Positions 45,561-55,199 of a DNA stretch of 64,000 nt are shown piece by piece. Source of the DNA: Dolomedes plantarius (lineage: Eukaryota; Arthropoda; Arachnida; Araneae; Dolomedidae); assembly GCA_907164885.2 (NCBI GenBank), contig OU015503.1, positions 64,513,455 to 64,577,454 of the forward strand, in the 5' to 3' direction. Below the pieces are notes generated by a model. It did not search any database. It was not told where the DNA came from and worked only from the letters and a program-made list of their open reading frames with translations. The stretch's first letter is position 1; each line of letters starts with the position of its first letter. A program made the translations under genes and the position numbers.

Positions 45561-46220
45561 GTGCTGTTCAGTTCTATTATAGTTGATCGGGACACGAGCT
45601 CTTGCACCATTCGTTTGCTCCCGTATTCTAACACGTTATATTATGATCTAATAGGCTCTAATTGAATACTACTTGTCATTGTTAATTTCTAGCGTGTTTA
45701 TTTCAATATACAGTCTGCTAATTCATCGACCATTGAAAGTTTCTTATAGACAAGTTCCTACATTTGGACCATACAAAGTAGATTTTGTGAATTTTCTCTA
45801 GCGGTAAAGCACTCATGCACTTTTTGGCGCTTGATTTCACGTGCCATAAAATTTAGATTATTAGAAATTAGTAATTTATAAATGAAATAACACTAGATTA
45901 ATGAATGCCCGCCACATAATAACAAAACAACATTTAATAAAGGAAATAAGTAATAAAATTTATTAAAAAGAAATACAGCCGAAGCTGGAGGCCGGACATA
46001 GCCAGGCAGACATACAAGCGAGGGACAGAGCGCAGAGTTCTATATGGAGAATAAGTGTCCACCCGCAAAACTTCGGGTTACCGTAAATTTTTTTCACCAA
46101 TTAGTGAAGGAAACCGTTCCTTATCGCTTGAAACAGTTCTTTATCGCTCGGCTGGCATAGCGATCCGCTGCAACTTGATTTTTACCCATAGAAGCATCCC
46201 CGTAAGCTGTTTTCAACTTA
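45561..46220. other. No gene recognised
   Basis: Mixed-composition intronic DNA leading up to the pogo-like element. Confidence 0.4.
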
Positions 46221-46352
46221 CAGTAAAACCTCGTTTATCCGGCCCTTGTTGATCCGGATCTCCGGATAATCCGGATAAGATTTCTGGACTTTTTTTTACT
46301 TAATGTTCCCATAAGATAATAGTTTTTAACTATAATAGCAAGAACATAATTG

Positions 46353-47319
46353 CGTAGGTAGGCTGAAAAGTAATGCATACATGCTTGTAGAGCGCGAACG
46401 AAATGACCTTCAAAATCAGCGCCAAGTGGCATTTAGAAGTTCCATCCCTCCTCAATACGCAGGAGCAGGTTTTAAATCGTTGTGTTCATCCTGTGTATTT
46501 TGAAAAGCGGTAGTATGGAGACGTGTTCTAGTGCTATGTCAACGGCGAGTTATACAGCGCGCTGTTATCGAATTTTTAACAGCTGAAAAAGTGAGTCCTA
46601 CTGCGATTCATCGTCGTTTAAAGGCTGTTTAAGGTGACGATGCTGTTGATAGGGGTACTGTAAATCGATGGGTAATAAAATTTCGTGGTTTCGAGCCTGG
46701 AAAAGCCATAGTTGTTGAAACACGCAACGGACGTCCGATCACTGCCACAGACGATGAACATCGCAAACTCGTCGACGATTTGATTCAAAATGACCGGCGA
46801 ATCACTCAAAAGCGTATCGCAAACCATAATGGAGTATCCAAGGAATGAGTCTGCTTCATTATAGAACGATTGGGATACCGTAAAATCTGTGTTCGATGGG
46901 TACCACGCCGTCTCACAGGCGAGAACAGCGTCGGACTGGAAAGGCTCTGCGAAACCTGAAGTTTGAACCGATTCCACATCCTCCTTATTCCTCCGATCTT
47001 GCGCCTTGCAATTTTTATTTTTTTTTTCCTCTACTCAAGAGAGACCTAAAGGATAATAATTACACCTCGGACGATGTGGTGAAGGCAGCTGTCAAGTCGT
47101 GGATTCGAGAAAAGTCGGAAGAATTTTTCAGTGACGGAATGAGAAAACTTGTTACACGTTGGGAGAAATGTGTTAGCCTTAACGGTGACTATGTTGAAAA
47201 ATAAATATATGATTTTGAAGCTTAAGAATTGTACTTTAATGTTCTTTTTGCCCCATCTCGCTATTTCTTTTTGTTCGCGCTCTACAAGCATGTATGCATT
47301 ACTTTTCAGCTTACCCTCG
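46353..47319 (+). mobile_element. Mariner element nested in pogo-like element
   Basis: Inverted ends share GCTGAAAAGTAATGCATACA and TGCTTGTAGAGCGCGAAC, about 47 bp in total. The right TA is at 47320-47321; the left flank has mutated to TG. 967 bp, internally deleted. Confidence 0.88.
46540..47204 (+). pseudogene. Mariner transposase, internally deleted and broken
   Basis: Reads RAVIEFLTAEKVSPTAIHRR (HTH), a TAA where Tyr is usual (KAV*GDDAVDRGTVNRW), GRPITATDDEHRKLVDDLIQ, and a TGA at SKE*VCF. It then jumps from LTGEN to RRTGKALRNLKFEP, PPYSSDLAPCNFYFFF and ends SLNGDYVEK*. The join deletes the first two catalytic Asp residues, and the third is Asn (APCN). It is non-functional. Confidence 0.9.
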
Positions 47320-47439
47320 TATAAGTATGCCAGACGACCTTCTGCAAATGTTAGGATGAATAAGTGGGTGCTCAGATATTGACATTAAAGACGTCAGTGA
47401 GTGACTGAAAGACAGCAATAACAGAAGAAGAAAATGTAG

Positions 47440-47673
47440 TGGCATGCACATCTACAGCAGACAGTGAGGATGAAGATGACGTGGACGAGGAGGGAGCGAT
47501 CACATGCAGATGCTGCGCACCAGCTGACAAACATCATGGCGTACTTGGAGCGTCAGCCCGACACTACTCCCGCTGAATTATTATTGATAAATCGTTTGCG
47601 TGACCATGGTTCATTCAAACGCCACACGCGTTTGAAACAGTAGACAGTGGACCAATTCTTCGTTAAGAAATAA
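47440..47673 (+). pseudogene. Pogo/Tigger-like transposase, C-terminal tail
   Basis: An acidic stretch (SEDEDDVDEEG), then after a frame change YLERQPDTTPAELLLINRLR, DHGSFKRHTRLKQ*TVDQFF, VKK and TAA. Tigger/jerky-type transposases end with a helical LLLLxRLR segment and a PIP-box-like QxxxxxFF motif; here TVDQFF. One stop interrupts the tail. The DNA-binding and DDE domains are missing. Confidence 0.75.
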
Positions 47674-48204
47674 TGTGAAAAGTTATTTTTTATATATTTT
47701 AGTGTCTTGTAAACAATACCATGTAATTTTGTTTCAAAACCTAGTTTTTTGTCATAGCAAACGGTAAGTCTGCTTAGTTAAGGATTTTGTTTTGCTTATT
47801 ACCCATATTAACCAGATTATCCGGATTGCCTATGATCCCATTTATTCCGGATAAAGGGGGCTGGGGGTGCCTTGGGTGGATTGCAGATCTGTACTGTATA
47901 TCCGGCAGCCTTCAGCCCCACAGCAATTGAAAATGCATCCGAACTTGGGAAATTAACCCTCTACTGCGTATTCTAGTTCTTGCTACGTAGTGACTGGTCT
48001 TCAGGTGTTTCATGGCCGATACTCGAAAGAGGAGGGGGCCGAGGTGGATTATATAGATTATTCCGGATAAACTAGGTTTTATTGTACAAACAAGTCCCGC
48101 GGGTATTTTTTCCTGAGTACGAAGCAAAATTTCATGGCCAGGTGCCGTTCACGAAAGTCTGCCATGACTGAAAACGGCGAAGAGGAGAAACTTCTTCCAT
48201 TAAA

Positions 48205-48450
48205 AGTGAATTATGGTTAAACGATTTCAAAAATAATTTGATGTAATTCATTTAAAGTCGAATACTTTTCGGAAAAAAATAATGGTAGTTTTTTACTGTA
48301 CATGAAAACAATTAAAATAAAATACATTACTCGAGATAATAATAAAAATCAATTACTATTCAAGGGAACCAAAACGCAAACATGTTTTTGCTTCATTATA
48401 GATATTTCTGTATGAATTATAGTTAACCTATTTTGAAAAAAAATCGGAGA
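48205..48450. repeat. ~190-bp repeat, distant unit
   Basis: GTAATTCATTTAAAGTCGAA, AAAATAATGG, ACTGTACATGAAAACAATTA and TTCATTATAGATATT.CTGTA match 42560-42735. The ~5.5 kb between holds mariner, pogo and ~177-bp repeat DNA. Confidence 0.75.
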
Positions 48451-48700
48451 TAACAAAGGCGTCAAATTAAATGACTGATTTATTTCGATTGTTTTTCAGT
48501 CAAAACATCAAATTTAATTATCGTTAAATCTTTGGGGCCTAAGCATAAAAAATAATAAAAATAAATAACTATTAACCACTAGGCATAGATTTTTTTCCCT
48601 GACAAAAATTCAACATATCCAAACAACGAAGAGAAAGACAAAATATCTTCTTAGATAACACTATCTTTTGTCCAGTTAGAATTCAAGTAGTTTTTAATTA

Positions 48701-49062
48701 TGTTGTTGTCGTTGTTGTTTTCTAATGCCCCCTGGCGGGAAGTTCCAGACCAGGTCCATATAGGCTTCAGGCTGAAGTGTGCGGCTGCGGTTTTTATATA
48801 GCACGTCAAGGGTCGAGTTCTTCTTAGCTAGTTGCCTCCTCAATTTGGCCTCCTGGCGTTCCTGGCGACCAGGAACGCCAGGAGCGACATCTGGGGGATC
48901 GCACCCTCTTCCACCCTCTCTGACCTCATATTGGGACTTTCCGGTTTACGGATTTAACGTGTCCATATCCTGCCTAGACACGGAGATATTTAATGGAGCG
49001 TGTTGGGATTCGATCCGAGCAACCTCAGCACCGAAATCCAGCGCGCTACCACAAGGATACCC
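48701..49062 (-). repeat. tRNA-derived SINE, family 1, with strong internal hairpin
   Basis: On the minus strand: head GGTAGCGCGCTGGATTTCGG then TGCTCGGATCGAATCC (B-box), body CGTGTCTAGGCAGGATATGG, GTAAACCGGAAAGTCC, GAGGTCAGAGAGGGTGG, 3' end TCTGGAACTTCCCGCC and an (AAC)n tail at 48701-48720. The head matches family 2 and the body matches the SINE at 32583. Confidence 0.85.
48850..48884. repeat. Perfect hairpin within SINE (16-bp arms)
   Basis: CTCCTGGCGTTCCTGG, spacer CGA, then the exact complement. GC-rich, so a stable stem in SINE RNA is likely. Confidence 0.93.
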
Positions 49063-49216
49063 AGTTTTTAATTATAAATTGCAGAATCTAGCCCCTGGTA
49101 TATTTTCCGAGACGTCAGTTACCCGTAGCTTATCGATTCCATATATTTTAGACTTAAGACTGGATCTGTTAACAAAACGATTACGTTTTACTAATATGCG
49201 TTTCTACAAATATTGT
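49063..49216. repeat. Tandem duplication, left flank unit (empty MITE site)
   Basis: AATTATAAATTGCAGAATCT, GAGACGTCAGTTACCCGTAG, CTGTTAACAAAACGATTAC. The duplicate is at 49350-49458 plus 50122-50172, where the TTAA is occupied by a MITE. Confidence 0.9.
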
Positions 49217-49349
49217 TGTTGTAGTTTTTTCCTGGGCCCCTGGTCGGAATTCATTCCAGACCAGGTCCTTATAGACTAGGGGGCTGAGAGGTGCGTCTCC
49301 GGTTTAACGGCACCACAAGGGTCGGCAACTTAACGCTACCAGGAGCCCA
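49217..49349 (-). repeat. Internally deleted SINE, family 1
   Basis: Tail GTTGTTGTAG and ATTCCAGACCAGGTCC match the 3' end of the 48701-49062 SINE, and CACCACAAGGGTCGGCAACT follows. Most of the body and head are missing. It is part of the duplicated block. Confidence 0.7.
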
Positions 49350-49458
49350 GTTCTTAATTATAAACGGCAGAATCTAGCCGCTGGTATATTTCCCGAGACG
49401 TCAGTTACCCGTAGCTTGTCGATTCCATATATTTTAGACTTCAGACTGAATCTGTTAA

Positions 49459-50121
49459 AGGGGTCCGGGACACATTTTAAATTTTTTTTTTATTTATTGA
49501 GTTAAAATTTTGAGTTTGTAAACAAAATCACATCTTAAAATTTCTCAAAAAGTTTTGAAAAGTTTTGAAAATTTTAAATTTGTAATTAAAGTGGGGTAAT
49601 TTAAAATCTTTATAACTGGAAATATTATTTGTCGAATTTCAAAATTTTTTCATTTAATTAAGCAGAAATATATAAGTTTTAATTCTGATTCATCATTTTT
49701 TTAAATATTAATTTTTAAAGAAATTAAAAATTACAAAAAAAAATTATGTAACTTATTTTTTAAAAATCATATTTTCAAAAGTAAATATTTTTCAAATTTT
49801 CTGAATCAAAATTAAAGTAAAATAGTTGAAAAAGGCATGTTCCAAGTGTTAAACATTTATCTCTAACGATTCTTGACTTATAACAATTTAAAGACGAGAA
49901 ATGGGGAATAAAAACTATCATGCAAAAAAACGCACTTACAGGTTTAAACAACGATTGGCTACTATTAAAATGTTGCCAAAAAAATTTTAAATTATGCTGT
50001 TCTAATTAAGATAGAAACAGGATTTAAACGTCATTTTAAGCGTAAAAGAACAAAAAAATTTTAATCAATGAAAAAATTTTCTAAAATTAGAGCGATTTTG
50101 TGTCAACGACCCCCCACCCCC
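49459..50121. mobile_element. TTAA-flanked MITE (663 bp) with known empty site
   Basis: TTAA at 49455-49458 and 50122-50125; ends AGGGGTCCGGGACACA and inverted GGGGGTGGGGGGTCGTTGAC. The paralogous site at about 49171 reads CTGTTAACAAAA without the insert. The body is AT-rich and non-coding. Confidence 0.85.
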
Positions 50122-50172
50122 TTAACAAAATGATTACTTTTTACTAATATGTTTTTCTATAAATATTAGAAT

Positions 50173-50643
50173 TAATATACCCAGCCAAGGGCATCTACAG
50201 CTCAAATCCTGCGCATTCTCTATATGCGTTTATAGCATATACAAACAGATATCTGATCCGTATTATCCACGAAACCATTACAACTCCTACACACATACAT
50301 ACTTCATGCAAATATTATTCATGAAGTCTATATTACTAAATAATTCTGTTGGTGAAGGAGCTCCTTTAGTGCACTAATTACGTAATTTGATAGCTTCTCC
50401 GTACGATGTGTGTTTATTTAGGGGTAAAGAATGTACCTATCCTAGAGTAAACATTATTTCGGCTATAGAGCAGATTAAAGGTAAACTTTGTCCAATATGT
50501 TGGCGGTGTTTTGTCCAAATACTGAAATGAGGCGTGCGAGAATGTGCTTTAAATTGAAAAGTGAAATTCGAGATACTATGGTGTATGAAAGGTAATGCAA
50601 CATCACGATAGATTGTTAAGCACCCCCCCCCTCTGAGGCTTTA
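50173..50643. other. No gene recognised
   Basis: Intronic DNA with a C-run near 50624. Confidence 0.4.
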
Positions 50644-50647
50644 TTAA

Positions 50648-51372
50648 CGGGACAATGAACCTTCAAACCTAACATTTTTTGTAATGAATGGATTTGCTTG
50701 AAATTTGAATATGTGATTTGTACCATAGATATGTAAAAGTGGTTAAAATTTAAAGATGAAATATTAATAATTTATGAATTATGAATTATTAATTATTAAT
50801 TATATCAAAAATTGGCCTTATTAAAAATGTTCCATGCGCATTTCTATTGCATATAATATGGCAATTTTTATTTACAGGATACCTTATAGAACTAACAATG
50901 AAGCTTATTGCTTATTTTAAGAGTTCATTAAAAATATAAAGAGAAAAAATAATAATAGTGAAAACACCCTTTTATTACGCAAAATACCTATAAATCATCT
51001 TTTCAAGTACAAAATTTAGACATTCTGAGCTACGAAGCATAATTTTTTTCAATAAGATTTATTTGATATACAGTTAAGTATATAAAACTTAAATTTCAAA
51101 GCAATACGATAATTAGAAATGCGCCTGGAGCAGTTTGAATATTCGTATGATATGAAATTTTTTATTTTGAGAAAACACATTTAAAGTTATTGCTATTAGT
51201 AACCACATAATATCTAAATTAAATTTAAACGCCTATAACTAGGAAAGTAATCACAGAAATTAAAAATTATTTTTGCAACACATTCCTAATAGTTCGTAGT
51301 TTCACAATTCAATAAAATAAAAAAAATCGAATTTTTGGACAAATTTCACAATTTTGAAAGTCCACTGTCCCC
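50648..51372 (-). mobile_element. TTAA-flanked MITE, copy 2 (inverse of 27562-28277)
   Basis: TTAA at 50644-50647 and 51373-51376. It aligns end to end with the reverse complement of copy 1. Shared blocks include GTCCACTGTCCCC, TTCAAACCTAAC and AAAATAAAAAAAATCGAATT. Confidence 0.88.
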
Positions 51373-51376
51373 TTAA

Positions 51377-51671
51377 AATTACTACTATTGATTTCATGAC
51401 CAAGAAAGACAGAGTCTTACTTACAATGAAAAGACCAATTTTAAAACAAAAACTTAACAGGGAAATTTATTTACAAAAAAATTAAACATCCAACAATTAC
51501 AGCGTATTCAATTTATTTAAGTGCAGATCCACAGCGTACGCTCCCAGACCCATGGTCTGAAGAAGAGCTACCAAAAAACACGTCTGCTCAAATCGATGTT
51601 ACATGACAATTCTCCCGAAAACACAGTCTCTCTCTCTACCCCTCTGCTTTAAAAATTCGATAGTGGCCGCC
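51377..51671. other. No gene recognised
   Basis: Intronic DNA between two MITEs. Confidence 0.4.
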
Positions 51672-52000
51672 TTCTTAGGCCACACGAGCGTTTTTTCCCG
51701 CAGAAACGCAGCGAGAAAACAAGCACCAAAATATAGATACGCTTCTGTAACATAGCGGTGGCCAAACGCAGCTGTTTTTCTCGCTAGCGGGGGAGTTATC
51801 TGTCGCGTTCTCAAGGTCGCCCGCTGGAGGATAGAACCAGACCTATTTTTCTAGCGGCTTGTGTAGATTTTCAAGCTGCGGAAAAATACCCAGCGGGAAA
51901 AAATGCCACATGCACGTGTGGCCGGCTTGTGTAGATTTTCAAGCTGCGGGAAAAGACGTAGCGGGAAAAAACGCTCGTGTGGCCGTAGCCTTAGAAATCG
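51672..52000. mobile_element. Fold-back MITE, hAT-like ends possible
   Basis: The left region GGCCACACGAGCGTTTTTTC and the inverted right region GGCCACACGAGCGTTTTTTC (from 51983) are identical over this block. GTGTAGATTTTCAAGCTGCGG occurs twice inside. The right end reads CTAAGGCTACGGCCACACGA; the left end is partly deleted. Superfamily is uncertain. Confidence 0.65.
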
Positions 52001-52734
52001 CTTTCCAAAACCGGGGTGTCGGCATATTATCGGCTGACAGCTCTTCTTAACGCCGAAACTTTATTACATTCTAGCGACAAAGTCGCATAGAGCTATCGCT
52101 AAGAAAGACAGCTTTACGACGGTGATGGGGGACGTTTCTGTTTCCCAAACGGTTACACCCATAGAAACTTAGCATGCAGGGGTACGCATGGCTTGTGTTT
52201 TTTAAATCTTGCAGCTGTGGAAGTAAGGCTCTTCGTGAGAATCGCACAAAACACGTGACGTTACAGTGATAATAGTAATTGCAATTTATTGTAAATTTCT
52301 ATGGAAGTATAAGGAATGGAATTGGAGAAAGCGGAGTTCTTAATATGCGTGATAATGTTCAGCAGGTCAAATGTCGGTCAAGGTTAGAAGACCCGGGTTC
52401 GAAACGGGTCCTGGTATTGGTCATTGCAGTAGGAATCGATCGTTGAGAAGAACGATTATAAGTGCTAGTAAGAAAAACATGAAAAAATATTCCTAGTGGA
52501 AAAAAAATCTAATATCGTCGAAAATAGTAAAATGAAAGCCCAATAACCTATGTCTTTGACTCCAAAAATGCTTATTTTGTCTTATTTCTTTAATTAAAGT
52601 TTCATTGAAACTGTATATATTGAAATTGAATCGAATACTATAGTAGTTGAACAGAATTATAGTGGCTTTAACGATTAGTGTGTTAACGGAAATAGTCACT
52701 TAGCTTTTTAATCATAAACAGTAAGCCAATAAGG
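52001..52734. other. No gene; tRNA-like segment near 52365-52420
   Basis: GGGTTCGAAACGGGTCC near 52396 resembles a B-box, preceded by no clear A-box. Nothing else was assigned. Confidence 0.35.
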
Positions 52735-52886
52735 AGTTTGTCAAGAGTCCTGAGTGTTTAACTCATGAGGATTCGCATCTGAAGGTCTCTGCTCCAGTCC
52801 TGACAATCACCACTGATTTATCTCGTGTCTACGCCGGGTATAGGAACGATAATTCTGTAGACCGGAAAATGCGAGAAGTAACGAGA
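52735..52886 (+). repeat. Partial SINE, family 1, leading into a minisatellite
   Basis: CGTGTCTACGCCGGGTATAG and TCTGTAGACCGGAAA match the family 1 body. The head is degenerate. Immediately after, the ~85-bp repeat begins. Confidence 0.7.
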
Positions 52887-54720
52887 GTACTTTACCTTTC
52901 ATATTACGGTGTCTTTTTTTTTGTGTGTGTGTGTGAACATATCTGAAGAATTACTTCATAACGATGAAGGATCGAGAGTACTTTACCGTTGATACTATTA
53001 TGGGGTTTTTAGCGTATGGATTTGAAGCTATATTTCACAATGAAAAATTGGGAGTACTTTACCGTCCATACTATGAGGGGGGGAGGGAATTCTTTGTGTG
53101 TGTGTGTGGGCGTCTGAAGAGTTATTCGCTACAATGAAGAAACGATAGTACTTTACCGTTGATATTATGGGGGTTTTAGTCTATGGATTTCAAGATATAT
53201 TTCACAACTCTGAAGGATTGGGAGTACTTTACTGTCCATTCTATGGGGAGTTTTCTTTGTGTGCGTGGGCGTCGGAAGAGATATTTCACAACGATGACGA
53301 ATTCGGAGTACTTTACCGTCCATACTATGGGGGTTTTCTTTGTGTGTGTGTGCGTCTGAAGAGTTATTTCACAAAGAAGAAGGAACAAGAGTACTTTACC
53401 GTTGATGTTACGGGATTTGAAGAGATATTTCCCAAGGATGAAGGATTGGGAGTACTTTACCGTCCATACTATGGGGGGTTTTCTTTGTGTGGGTGTGCGT
53501 CTGAAGAGTTATTTCACTACGATGAAGGAACAAGAGTACTTTACCGTTGATATTATGGAGTTTTTAGTATATGGATTTAAAGAATTATTTCACAATGACG
53601 AAGAAACGAGAGTTTTTTACCGTTGATATTATGGGTTTTTTCTTTGTGTGTATCTGTGTGTATCTGACGAATTATTTCACAAGGATGAAGGAACGAGAGT
53701 ACCTAACGTTGATATTATGGGAAGAGTGGGGTATGGCTCTGAAGAGATATTTCACAATTGTGAAGGGAGTTTTTTACCGTCCATACTATGGGGTTGTCTT
53801 TGTGTGTGTGTGCGTCTGAAGAGTTATTTCACAACGTTGAAGGAGCGAGAGCACTTTACCGTTGATATTATGGGAGTTTTAGTGTATGGATTTGAAGCGA
53901 TATTTCACAACTGTGAAGGAATGGGAGCTCTTTACCGTCCATAATATGGGGCGTTTTCTTTGTGTGCGTGTGCGTCTGAAGAGTTATTTTGCTACGATGG
54001 AGAAACGAGAGTACTTTACCCTCGATGTTATGGGGTTTTTAGTGTATGGATTTGGAGATATATTTCACAAGATGAAGGATATCGAGTACTTTATCGTCCA
54101 TGATATTGGGGGTTTTCTTTGTGTGTGTATGTGTGTGCATCTGAAGAGTTATTTCACAAGGATGAAGGAACGGGAGTATTTTACCGTTTACATTATGGGG
54201 TTTTTAGTGTATGGATTTTAAGAATTAATTCACAAAGACGAATAGTACTTTGCCATTGATATTATGGGTTTTTCGTTGTGTGTGTCTGTGTGTATCTGAA
54301 GAGTTATTTCACAACGATGAAGGAACGAGAGTACCTAACGTTGATATTATGGGGAGAGTGGGCTATGAATCTGAAGAGATATTTCACAACGGTGAAGGAA
54401 CGATATTACTTTACTGTTAGTACTAAGGTTTTAATTTTATTTGTATGCATCTTAAGTGTTATTTCGAAACGATGAAGGAACTAAAGTACCCCTTTACGGT
54501 CGATATTACGGGGTTTCTTTTGTGTATGCATCCTATTAGTTATTTCGCGACGATGAAGAAGCGAGAGTACTTTACTCTTCATATTATATGTTTTTTATGT
54601 ATACATTCAAGGAGTTAATGTGCAACGATAATGGAGTGAGAGCACTCTACCAGTGATGTTATGGCTTTTTTGTGGGGTGTTCATGCATGTGAAGCGTTTT
54701 TTCCCAATAATGAAGGAAGT
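52887..54720. repeat. ~85-bp minisatellite with two alternating unit types
   Basis: Roughly 21 units anchored by GAGAGTACTTTACCGT (for example 52975, 53056, 53148, 53223, 53307). One type continues TTGATATTATGGGG..TTTTAGTGTATGG; the other CCATACTATGGGGG..TTTTCTTTGTGTGTG. Unit lengths are not multiples of three, so the 60-127-codon frames across it are chance. Confidence 0.92.
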
Positions 54721-55199
54721 TGCAAATGCTAAATTTGAATACTAAAATATAAAAAACTCAGTAAAGATATTTTTTCGTACTAAGTTCTATAAAGAATTAC
54801 AATAAAGTTGATTGTGAATCTAAAGTCATAAATCTTAAAAATTTTATTAAATAGAGAGAATACGGTTTTATATATAAATAAAAATTTATAGTTTCTATTC
54901 ATTTATTTACATGTGAAGTTTAGCGTGTTTGCAACTTTACCTACATTTAAAGATTTTGTTGATAATTCAATATATTAGTTCATGACATCTTTACATTATA
55001 AAATCTTTATGAGCTGTTTTAAAAGGAACCATACTTATATCGTGTTCTCATATATTAGCAACACTTACAAAAGTCGATTTTCTACTGTTTAGGTTCCGTA
55101 CAGGCAAAAAGTCCTTAAGAAAGGGAGGGCGCTCGTATAGATCTATTCTATACTTTCTTGACCAAATTTCATGTCTGTCGGTTACCAGGAAAATTTTTA
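54721..55199. other. No gene recognised
   Basis: AT-rich transition between two satellite arrays. Confidence 0.4.

Larger units (their letters stand above)
46221..48084 (+). mobile_element. Pogo/Tigger-like element with nested mariner
   Basis: Left end CAGTAAAACCTCGTTTATCC; right end inverted CAATAAAACCTAGTTTATCC, with TA flanks (46219-46220, 48085-48086). TCCGGATAA repeats lie close to both ends. These termini are characteristic of pogo/Tigger elements. Net of the nested mariner (967 bp) about 900 bp remain, retaining only a transposase C-terminus. Confidence 0.85.

Noticed and set aside
53167..54475. Several 65-127-codon frames as a gene cluster
   Set aside because: All lie in the ~85-bp minisatellite, change frame between units and have no start context or domain.
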